Below, piece by piece: positions 27,704 to 36,700 of a DNA stretch of 64,000 nucleotides. Positions within the stretch are counted from its first letter, which is position 1; each line of letters opens with the position of its first letter. The translations under genes and the position numbers were made by a program. The DNA lies in NCBI GenBank assembly GCA_965215475.1, contig OZ244061.1, positions 3,534,001-3,598,000 on the forward strand. The letters run 5' to 3'. The notes beneath the pieces were generated by a model that saw nothing but the letters and a program-made list of their open reading frames with translations, did not search any database and was not told the origin of the DNA. This DNA is from Bin80 sp965215475. Lineage in GTDB: Bacteria > Bacteroidota > Rhodothermia > Rhodothermales > Bin80.

Positions 27704-30700
27704 ATGTTAGAAAAAATTATTGAGGGGTCTGTAAAGAATCGCTTCTTAGTCATTCTGCTTACCTTACTGTTTGCATCTGCAGGAGTCTATGCTCTATTTC
27801 AAACGCCAGTAGATGCCATTCCTGATTTGAGTGATATTCAGGTCATTATTCACACCGAATATCCAGGGCAGGCTCCACAGGTCGTTGAAGATCAAATTAC
27901 CTATCCTCTCACGACAGCCATGCTTGCGGTCCCCTTCGCAAAGGTCGTACGGGGGTATTCATTTTTCGGCTCGTCATTTGTTTACATCATCTTTGAAGAT
28001 GAAACGGATCTGTATTGGGCAAGAAGTCGCGTATTGGAGTACCTGAATTATGTGTCGGATAGATTACCCAATGGAATTACCCCAACGCTTGGCCCTGATG
28101 CAACGGGTGTAGGGTGGGTGTTTCAGTATGTACTTGAAAGCGATTACGGTCACGATCTTCAGCAATTGCGTTCCATTCAGGACTGGTTTCTTCGTTACGA
28201 ACTGATGAGCGTACCAGGCGTAGCTGAAGTGGCTTCCGTCGGGGGGTATGTGAAGCAGTATCAGGTGGAGGTAGACCCAAATAAGCTTCTGGCCTATAAT
28301 ATATCTCTGTCGACCGTACGCACTGCTCTGCAACGAAGCAACAGCGATGTTGGGGGTCGTCTGATTGAGATGGGGGAAACCGAATTCATGGTGCGAGGGC
28401 TCGGATATATCCAATCCATCAGGGATGTGGAAAATACCCCCGTCGGCGTGGACGAGAACGGTACTCCAATCCTCATTCGTAATATCGCTCATGTCCATCT
28501 GGGACCTGAATTAAGACGGGGACTCACGGACTGGAATGGGGAAGGGGAGGTAGTTAGCGGAATCGTTGTGATGCGCTACGGAGAAAACGCTCTCAAGACG
28601 ATTGATGCGGTAAAGGAAAAATTGGAAGAATTAAAAAAGGGGTTGCCAGATGGGGTCACGATCCAAACCTCCTATGACCGCAGTGGCCTGATCCTACGAG
28701 GCATTGATCATCTCAAAGAAAAACTGTTGGAAGAAAGCATCATTGTCGCATTGGTGATCATGTTATTTCTGTTACATATCCGAAGTGTCTTTGTCGTCAT
28801 TATTACCTTGCCAGTAGGGATTTTCATTGCGTTCTTGGTGATGTACATGCAGGGCCTGAATGCGAATATTATGTCGCTCAGTGGAATTGCGATAGCGATT
28901 GGGGCTATGGTGGATGCTGCAATTGTAATGGTAGAAAATGCTCATAAACATCTTGAGCAGGATGCGGGAAAAAAGGATCACTGGCGCATTGTCGTGGATG
29001 CTTCCAAGGAGGTGGGGCCAGCACTTTTCTATTCATTACTCATTATCACGCTCTCATTTTTACCTGTGTTCACGCTTCAGGCACAGGAGGGGAGGCTATT
29101 TAGTCCCTTGGCTTTCACAAAGACGTATGCGATGGCAGCTTCGGCTCTGTTATCCATTACGATTGTTCCGGTTCTGATGGGATATTTTGTTCGTGGCAGA
29201 ATTAGATCCGAAAAAAAGAACCCAGTCAGTCAACTGTTGATTGGAACATATCTGCCCATTATTCAGGGGGCACTGCGGTTTAGATGGCTCACGATAATCG
29301 TCGCGATTCTGATGATCGCAGCAACGATCTATCCAATAAGAAATCTGGGAAGCGAATTCATGCCACCGTTAAATGAAGGTGATCTTCTCTATATGCCTAC
29401 AACAGATCCCGGCATCAGCATTACCAAAGCCAAAGAAGTGCTACAACAGACCGACAAAATCATTCAAAGTTTTCCTGAAGTTGAACATGTAATGGGAAAG
29501 GCTGGACGCGCGGAAACCGCAACCGATCCAGCTCCTTTATCGATGCTGGAGACCATTATTACACTCAAGCCGCAGCATGAATGGCGCGAAGGGATGACCA
29601 TGGAGGAACTGATTCGTGAACTTGATGAGTCCATCAATTTTCCAGGTTTGACAAATGCATGGACGATGCCAATCAAGACTCGCATTGATATGCTCTCTAC
29701 AGGAATTAAGACCCCGCTGGGCATCAAGTTAATGGGAGAGGACTTGACAGTTCTTTCAGATTTAAGTCAACGGATTGCTGCCATTGTGCAGAAGATGCCG
29801 GGAACGGTGAGCGCATTTGCGGATAAAGCAGTAGGGGGGAACTTTCTTGATTACACCATCAATCGTGAAGAGGCTGCTCGTCACGGACTCACCGTCGGGG
29901 ATGTACAGGATGTGATCATGTCTGCGATCGGAGGGATGAATGTGACGAAGACGGTGGAAGGGCTTGCGCGATATCCGGTGAATGTTCGATATAGCCGAGA
30001 ATTGCGTGACAATTTGCCGGCACTGAATCGAGTTCTGATTCCTACTCCGACGGGGGCTCAGATTCCACTCAGCTATGTGGCTGATTTCAGTATTGAGAAA
30101 GGTCCGCCGGTGATCAAGAGTGAGAATGCACGCAAGACCTCCTGGATTTATGTTGACATTCGTGATATTGACATTGGCACATATGTTGAACAGGCTCGTG
30201 CGGCCATTAATAAAGAAATGATATTTCCTGAGGGATACAGTATCGTTTGGAGTGGTCAATACGAATATATTGAGCGCGCACGGCAGCGGCTCCAACTGGT
30301 GGTTCCCATCACATTACTGCTCATCTTCGTATTACTGTATATGAATTTTAAAAGCATCATCGAAAGTATGATTGTGATGCTGTCTTTGCCCTTTTCACTG
30401 GTTGGCGGAATCTGGCTGCTTTACGTGCTGGATTATGATTTCAGTGTGGCAGTCGGCGTAGGTTTTCTCGCGCTTGCTGGCGTTGCGGCTGAAACGGGTG
30501 TAATTATGCTGATTTATCTGAACCAGGCTTATCGAGAAAGAAAAGAGCGCGGGCAGATGAATTCATTAAAGGATCTCTACAATGCGATCATTGCAGGAGC
30601 AGTGGATCGTGTGCGGCCCAAGATGATGACCGTCCTCACGATCATGGCCGGGTTAATGCCCATATTGTGGGGGACGGGGACCGGATCAGAGGTAATGAAG

Positions 30701-30832
30701 AGAATTGTAGCTCCAATGGTAGGGGGCATGATTTCCTCAACATTGCTGACGCTTATCGTGATTCCAGTGATTTACTATCTGTGGAAACGTCATACACTAA
30801 AAAGACGGGAAGAATCTTATTTGGTTGATTGA
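27704..30832 (+). CDS. cusA: CusA/CzcA-type heavy-metal efflux RND transporter
   Basis: At 1042 aa with twelve predicted membrane helices and two large periplasmic loops, this has the standard architecture of HME-RND pumps. The first helix region is followed by TPVDAIPDLSDIQVIIHTEY, the usual start of the porter domain. TM4 carries GIAIAIGAMVDAAIVMVENA, whose GAMVDAAIVMVEN stretch is the family's charge-relay signature. The C-terminal half shows GVGFLALAGVAAETGVIMLI and VRPKMMTVLTIMAGLMPILW. It uses the proton gradient to export metal, with CusB and CusC. Copper or silver is the likeliest substrate by similarity to CusA; Co/Zn/Cd is possible. Confidence 0.93.
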   Translation: MLEKIIEGSVKNRFLVILLTLLFASAGVYALFQTPVDAIPDLSDIQVIIHTEYPGQAPQVVEDQITYPLTTAMLAVPFAKVVRGYSFFGSSFVYIIFEDETDLYWARSRVLEYLNYVSDRLPNGITPTLGPDATGVGWVFQYVLESDYGHDLQQLRSIQDWFLRYELMSVPGVAEVASVGGYVKQYQVEVDPNKLLAYNISLSTVRTALQRSNSDVGGRLIEMGETEFMVRGLGYIQSIRDVENTPVGVDENGTPILIRNIAHVHLGPELRRGLTDWNGEGEVVSGIVVMRYGENALKTIDAVKEKLEELKKGLPDGVTIQTSYDRSGLILRGIDHLKEKLLEESIIVALVIMLFLLHIRSVFVVIITLPVGIFIAFLVMYMQGLNANIMSLSGIAIAIGAMVDAAIVMVENAHKHLEQDAGKKDHWRIVVDASKEVGPALFYSLLIITLSFLPVFTLQAQEGRLFSPLAFTKTYAMAASALLSITIVPVLMGYFVRGRIRSEKKNPVSQLLIGTYLPIIQGALRFRWLTIIVAILMIAATIYPIRNLGSEFMPPLNEGDLLYMPTTDPGISITKAKEVLQQTDKIIQSFPEVEHVMGKAGRAETATDPAPLSMLETIITLKPQHEWREGMTMEELIRELDESINFPGLTNAWTMPIKTRIDMLSTGIKTPLGIKLMGEDLTVLSDLSQRIAAIVQKMPGTVSAFADKAVGGNFLDYTINREEAARHGLTVGDVQDVIMSAIGGMNVTKTVEGLARYPVNVRYSRELRDNLPALNRVLIPTPTGAQIPLSYVADFSIEKGPPVIKSENARKTSWIYVDIRDIDIGTYVEQARAAINKEMIFPEGYSIVWSGQYEYIERARQRLQLVVPITLLLIFVLLYMNFKSIIESMIVMLSLPFSLVGGIWLLYVLDYDFSVAVGVGFLALAGVAAETGVIMLIYLNQAYRERKERGQMNSLKDLYNAIIAGAVDRVRPKMMTVLTIMAGLMPILWGTGTGSEVMKRIVAPMVGGMISSTLLTLIVIPVIYYLWKRHTLKRREESYLVD

Positions 30833-31372
30833 ATCTCAACAGTATTGAGTTTAACCCCGAAATAAGGATCAATCTGGTGGGTTTTGAGGCAGAAAAATAA
30901 TAACTTGACCAAGTTCCCAAAAGGCGATCTAAATTACCCGAATTGGAGGTGCAGAGGTCGGGAATTTCCCAAAAATACCCCGGTCCAGATGTTTTACAAG
31001 AGGCTCAGGCGAATAAGATATAATAGAACCGGAAGGTTTCCCGGCGTAGCTTTATCTGTCGTAACCATCAATCTTCAAGTCTAATGATATCTTGTCACAC
31101 ACACCCTACCCAACTCACAACATATACTTTATTCGCATCCCTCATAAAATGCAGGGTACGCCCTTAGTTCTATGCGAGGAAGGAATACCGGCATTTTTTT
31201 CTTTGAAAGGAACAATGATGAGGATATAAAGGTTACTTCTCTTCCATTTAAACAGTTACAGTCCGTGTTCAAAAGTTAAAGTTTTTTTCAAACGCCTTAC
31301 AAATTAGAGGTTTTGCAAGAGATTCCATAGGAAATGCAAGGGTTCTACTTTAAGGATAGAAAAGAGGGCTTT
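30833..31372. other. Gene-free stretch after cusA
   Basis: Just after the stop codon there is a weak hairpin (CTCAA, five bases, TTGAG, then TTT) that could end the operon transcript. The rest holds only short unconvincing frames. The last 100 bp are A/T-rich and probably contain the promoter for the secreted-protein fragment at 31373. Confidence 0.4.
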
Positions 31373-31771
31373 GTGATCCGCCCCAGAGGAGCTCTGAGGG
31401 TTGGGATGTGGTTTCTATGGTTTCTTCCGTCCGTGGTTTTTGGTCAGGCATCAGTCCAACTCGTTCAGGAGAACGAATACTCGTCTAGTATAGAAATCTC
31501 AGGAGAAGATCATAAAGATCTTGGAGATTTTCGGATTGAGTTTTTTGCTGGGCATGATGAGAAAGGACTAGAATTATGGTCTTGGGACATGGGGGGAGTG
31601 GATCTGTTTCGGCTTCCTGATATGCCCTTTGAGGATGAGTCTAACGATTTTATCTCTAACGCACTGATCGGGCCTGTCTGGAATTCAGATATTGGCCATT
31701 TAGGGCAAGATCAAACGGCCATTCTGCGGAAAAATGGGGGGGGGGGGACTCTCTACCATTTATGCAAATAA
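31373..31771 (+). CDS. Secreted-protein N-terminal fragment ending at a G12 tract
   Basis: A GTG at 31373, with agaggg upstream, starts a clean signal peptide (VIRPRGALRVGMWFLWFLPS, cleavage after VVFGQ). About 110 residues of acidic mature protein follow (VQLVQENEYSSSIEIS; SWDMGGVDLFRLPDMPFEDE). At the codons AAA AAT the gene enters 12 consecutive G, read as KNGGGG, and stops eight codons later. An ATG at 31334 is a possible alternative start. All three frames after the tract close within about 60 bp, and a Calx-beta surface protein without a signal peptide follows the IS110 element at 33544. I infer that this was the 5' end of a larger surface-protein gene, later broken. Confidence 0.55.
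   Translation: MIRPRGALRVGMWFLWFLPSVVFGQASVQLVQENEYSSSIEISGEDHKDLGDFRIEFFAGHDEKGLELWSWDMGGVDLFRLPDMPFEDESNDFISNALIGPVWNSDIGHLGQDQTAILRKNGGGGTLYHLCK
31736..31747 (+). repeat. Homopolymer of 12 G in the secreted-protein fragment
   Basis: Twelve consecutive G follow aaaaat. Such tracts gain and lose bases by slippage. The codon phase is AAA AAT GGG, the same as at the mod gene tract (50913-50924). Confidence 0.95.
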
Positions 31772-32000
31772 AAACCAATAAATTTTAAAATATTTTTTGT
31801 GTATTCTTCCATGGAAGCGATTTTTGGCGTGGGCTGGTATAAACTCCTCGGTCCCGAGCACTCTGATTTCATCGTATCCGACTACGCAAAAGGACGCGAG
31901 CGAGTGGATCCGAATTAGACGTAGGCTCCTCTTTTGCCCTGGAAGTTTCCGTTTCGTCACGATCCTGCTTTGCATCCAAGAAAGGTTGGAGAGGCAGAGT
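31772..32000 (+). other. Flank between G12 tract and IS110 transposase
   Basis: Plus-strand frames give a protein-like piece (SSMEAIFGVGWYKLLG, then SDFIVSDYAKGRERVDPN) ending at TAG 31917, with no start and no recognised family. The 3' non-coding end of the IS110 element should lie here, but its exact edge cannot be fixed from one copy. Confidence 0.35.
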
Positions 32001-33299
32001 TTACGAGGTACGGGACGCCATGGTTTGACGGCTGGGATCATAGAGGGTTTGATCTCGGAGCATTGCGCAGGCGACGGCAAGTAGTCGATCTCCCACCGAT
32101 CGGAGCGATCGTCCATGTTTATGTCCTCGGTCCCTCAGGGCTTTGTACTTGGCTTTACTGATGGGGTCACGCTGGGTGGAGACTCTACTCCAGTGATAGA
32201 CGGAATTTGCCAACCGTGCATGATGGGCTTTTCGTTGCACGACCCTGTGTCTTTTTCCCGATCGCTTGGTGACCGGAGCGGTGCCACACAAGCATCTCAG
32301 TGCCTGGTAATCCCGTGCTTGGATCGCCGAGGAGGCTTCCGAGAGAAGGGTGGCTGCGACCGAGCTTCCGATTCCCGGGATCGATAACAGGATCTCTACA
32401 TCTGGTGGCGCAGATCTGGACGAGGGGGCTTGCCCAGACGATGCGTTTTCAGGTTCGCAGATCTCCTGAGAGGGTGGATTTTGATGGAGCGAACCCAGAA
32501 TGGATTCGATGTTCTGTTTGATCTCCTGGATCTGCTTCCCAAGGAGTTCCAGCTGTTGCAGAACGAGTCGGATGTGCTGGGTCGCGGCTTGCTCCACCCC
32601 GTCGGCAACCGTGAGGGGCTTCGCCCGCAAGAATTGCAGGACTTCCTCGGCGCTCAGGCGCCGGATCCGATGTTCTTTGAGCACTTTTTGTACTGAACTG
32701 AGTCGAACTCTCCGAGCGCGTGCGGGGGTCGGAATGAGGGTCCACAGAGCCATCAATACGGGAGAATCGAGACGGAATTTGAGGCGAAGGAATTGCGGGA
32801 AGTAGCGCCAGAGCTGTGCTCGGAGTTGATGCATGAGGCGGGTACGCTGGGCGGTGAACTCCGCCTCCATCCTGGACCACTCTCGCAACGGAATGATGTC
32901 CGAATCCTCTGGATCCAGCGCACGCAGACGGTCAGGATCCGTGCGAAGGGCATCGGCAAGTACCCGCGCATCCCGACGATCATCTTTGGCTCCGGCCGGC
33001 GAAAACCGATCCCGGAATCGATCCAGTTGCTTCGGATTGATGGAAAATACCGGAATGCCGCGCTCCATCAAACTCTCCACCACCGGACCATGTGGAACTT
33101 CTATACTGGTAGCAATCTCGGTCAGATCGCAGCCTGCGGTGTCCCTCATCCAGTCCATCATTTGATGGAACCCTTCTCCGGAGTGGGAGAATGCCTTCTC
33201 TCCGAGGACCTGGCCCTCTCGGTCCAGAATACAGACCTGATGAGATTCCGAGCCCCAATCCACTCCGGCGAACCTCGTGTAGCGATTTTTTTCTGTCAT
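32001..33299 (-). CDS. IS110-family transposase (DEDD recombinase)
   Basis: This intact 432-aa protein has the RuvC-like DEDD domain at the N-terminus (FAGVDWGSESHQVCILD with the first Asp; SIEVPHGPVVE with the Glu; AGAKDDRRDARVLADALR with the last two Asp) and the Transposase_20 domain at the C-terminus. The latter holds LLSIPGIGSSVAATLLSE and the serine motif GTAPVTKRSGKRH. These recombinases insert the element at sequences specified by a structured bridge RNA transcribed from its own non-coding end. The base composition is visibly more GC-rich than neighbouring genes. About 240 bp of structured non-coding DNA lies upstream. Confidence 0.95.
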   Translation of the reverse strand: MTEKNRYTRFAGVDWGSESHQVCILDREGQVLGEKAFSHSGEGFHQMMDWMRDTAGCDLTEIATSIEVPHGPVVESLMERGIPVFSINPKQLDRFRDRFSPAGAKDDRRDARVLADALRTDPDRLRALDPEDSDIIPLREWSRMEAEFTAQRTRLMHQLRAQLWRYFPQFLRLKFRLDSPVLMALWTLIPTPARARRVRLSSVQKVLKEHRIRRLSAEEVLQFLRAKPLTVADGVEQAATQHIRLVLQQLELLGKQIQEIKQNIESILGSLHQNPPSQEICEPENASSGQAPSSRSAPPDVEILLSIPGIGSSVAATLLSEASSAIQARDYQALRCLCGTAPVTKRSGKRHRVVQRKAHHARLANSVYHWSRVSTQRDPISKAKYKALRDRGHKHGRSLRSVGDRLLAVACAMLRDQTLYDPSRQTMASRTS

Positions 33300-33500
33300 G
33301 GTTTCCGTATCTTTAGGGGTAAGTTTTGTGGGTCGCCATGACGTTCATCTGCCCCTGTATCGGTGCTCAACGGCACACACTCTCTACTGGATGTAGATCA
33401 TGGTTCCCCCTGGGGCACAGTTCCCCCCCAGGCGTTCAAGACGCAGGGGGCGTCAGGTGGCTCCCAGGGAGAGACCCACGTTTGAATGATGCAAACCGGT
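33300..33500 (-). ncRNA. Candidate bridge RNA of the IS110 element
   Basis: IS110 elements of the group with upstream leaders encode a bridge RNA 5' of the transposase. Here the upstream region, read on the reverse strand, contains consecutive stems: CTCC-CTG-GGAG (near 33460), GACGC/GCGTC (near 33445), CCTGGGG/CCCCAGG (33406-33432) and GTGC/GCAC (near 33370). The loop sequence GTAGAGAGT (33379-33387 on the reverse strand) also occurs in the same orientation at about 31748-31756, next to the G12 tract beside the element. Such a match is what a target-binding guide would show, although a nine-base match could be chance. The RNA ends are guesses. Confidence 0.4.
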
Positions 33501-33747
33501 TCAACGTATGGAGTATCCGAAACGCTCCGATGGGTCCAGTTGAAATTCAAAACCTCTCAACCAATGGACACATCTTCACCGCATTGAAGACCCAAACAAT
33601 GAACTTAAATCAGCATCTCTTATAATATACAGGGGGCAGGATTGGATATCCCTCAGACAAGAAAGCCAATCTCAAGAGTCTGTAACCATCCTGGAGGGGA
33701 ATTCAAGGGGGATTTTATGGACTCTCAGTTCTCAGCCCTCAGCGGAC

Positions 33748-36700
33748 GTGACCGTAACGATCACGGGGTATGAGAACACAGATCTGAGCGTAAGCCCGAA
33801 TCAGTTGACCTTTACGAATCTAGACTGGAATATAGCGCAAGAGGTAACCTTGGCGGCAAACCATGATAATGATGCGATCCATGAGTCAGTGATTCCGTTA
33901 TCTTTTACGAATTCGGGAGGAAATACGAGCTCAGAAGAGTTGACGGTTGAGATCCTGGACGACGAAATTCCATGGACATTGCCTCCCCGAACGGTTAGAG
34001 AAGGCGAGAACATTCGCTACAGTGTTTGGCTTTTACCAGATTTGGCTCCACCCACGGGGGAGGTTACCTTTATGATTTCAGGGCATCAGGGGACGGATTT
34101 GGTTCCAGAGAGTGAAGCTGTAACATTTCCAATTGACACGTGGCAACAAACTCAACCTCTGAAAATAGCCACAAATTTGGACAATGATGACACGGATGAC
34201 AGGGAAACGCTCATCCTCACGGCATCAGGGGGAGGATATGATGGTCTCAAATATATAGCTGAGATTACCATTACAGATCGACGGCCGTTTGATGAATATA
34301 TTCCAGAGGGAGAGAGCATACAAGCTGGTCCATATCGTCTGCGTTCAAACCGTAAAATAAACAGGGATCTTGTAGTTACTTTGAGTGGATTTACAGGAAC
34401 AGATCTGACTGTAGATCCTGTAAATTTCACACTCTGGGCAAACTCATGGAGAAAATATAACAATTGTCAGGGTTTTGATAGGTTTTGCTATTACTCTAAT
34501 CCTATTCATAGTTTATATACTGCCGCGCATGATCTTGATAATGTGGATGATCAAGTGGATATAATAATCGCGGTTGTAGAACAGAGCACTAAACAACGGA
34601 TTGCCGTCACGATAGGTGATGACGATGATCCTGGGCTCATCGTGGCTCCGTCGGCACTTACGATCAAAGAAGGAGATCCCATAGGAGGTACGTTTGAGGT
34701 GCAGCTTTCGGAAGCTCCTCTGGGGGATTTTGGGAATAACGATGTTACGGTCAGTATTCCTCGGAGGGTTGGAATTCTTACAGCGGACAAACCCAGTCTG
34801 ACCTTTACAGCCAATAATTGGAATGTATCCCAAGAGGTCACACTTATCGCAGGACATGATGATGATTTCGTGAATGATTCCGAAGAGATCCTCTTAGAGG
34901 CCAGTGGGGGTGGGTATGACCTTGAACGGGGGCGAGTCTCTGTGACGATTATCGATGACGACGAGCCAAAGCTGGAGATTAATCCGAAGAGCATCACTGT
35001 GGCGGAAGGTGAGCCTATAAGTAATTTTTTTGATATACGGTTAGCGGCGCAGCCAACCGGCGAAGTCACGGTAATGATTCCAATATTTACCAATACCGCT
35101 CTCTCTCGCTCTCCTGCAACCCTCATGTTTAGTGCATCCAATTATGATGATCCCCAATCTGTGAAGGTTTCGGCAGCGCCGGATGATAATACGCGTAATG
35201 AGACCGAGACTCTCTCTTTGACTGCCAGTGGAGGCGGCTATGACCATGTCACTGGCGAGGTAAAGGTGACGGTCCTGGATACGGGGGTGGAGAATTTGGT
35301 GATCCACCCTCAGGAGCTCCCGGTGCGCGAAGGCGCTGAGGGCGCGTTTACCGTTGCCTTGTCCACCGAGCCACTGAGCTCGGTCACGGTCGTGATGTCT
35401 GCCTTTACGAATCCGGAGCTGACCCGAGATCCAGAGGAGCTGATCTTTACGCCTTCAACCTGGGCCACCCCCCAACGCGTGCGCGTGTTGGCGGAAGAAG
35501 ATGACGATGCCGAGCAGGACCTGGTGGAAACGCTGACCTTGACCGCCCTTGGCGGGGAATATACGGGGATTTCTGGCGAGGTTCAGGTCACCATAGGAGA
35601 AACGGATTTGAAGGGGATTCGACTGGATCGCGCGTCTCTGGAGATTACGGAAAGGGGGCCGGTCGGCACCTATACGGTGGTGTTGACGTCCGAGCCCACG
35701 TCCGAGGTGGAGGTAACGCTACGTGGGGATGAGGGAAAGGCGACGCTGACGCCCATGTCCCTGCGGTTCCATTCCTCCAACTGGGAGGTTCCTCAGAAGG
35801 TGACGGTCGAGGCGGTGCAGGATCGGGATCTCGACGATGAAACCCTGACTGTGCTCCACACGGCTTTTGGGGGAGGCTATGATGGGAAGCGCGCCGAGTT
35901 GGCGCTTCGGATTACCGATCAGATGCCCGTCACGATTTCCATATATGATGCGGAGGCGCAGGAGCGTGCGGGGCGTGTGGATTTGCGGGTCGAGCTCAAC
36001 CGGTCGACCGAGGTCCCGATCACGGTCAGTTATGAAACCGTGGCGGGCACCGCCACCTCGGGGGAGGATTATGTGCGTTCTCGGGGGCTTGTCATTTTTG
36101 ATCCAGGCTCAAGAGCGGGGCAGATCCAGATTGAACTGATTCCGGATGAGATCGCGGAGCAGGAGGAGCAGTTTACCGTACGGATCGCGAATGCGCGGCC
36201 TGTAGGGCAGGTATCGATTGCGCGCCCCGAGGGACAGGTCACGATCTTTGATGCGGCGCGTGCCCTGGCGGTTCGGATTGACGATGCCGTGATGAGGGGG
36301 GAGCGGGTTCAGTTTACGGTACAGTTGTCCGCTCCGAGTGAGACGAGCGTTCGGGTGCACTATCGTACGGAGGATCAGACGGCCCGTGCGGGCGAGGACT
36401 ATCATGCCATCATGGGGGTACTGACGTTTGCCCCGGGCGAATGGGAGCAAACGATTGAGGTAGATCTGGTTCCTGGGCGGGTGCCTTGGCAGGGGAAGAC
36501 GTTTGGGATGCGTTTGGAGCACACCACGGAGGGAACGATTGAGAAAGCGATGGCGGTCGCAACGATTCAGGAGGAGAGTCCCTCGCCGGAGGTGGAGGTG
36601 ATGCGGGCCCATGCCGTACGATTTGTGCGGACCTCTACGATCCAGGTGGTGGAGGGATTGCGGAGTCGTCCAACGAGCTCCTCGTGCAGGGCTGCGGAGC

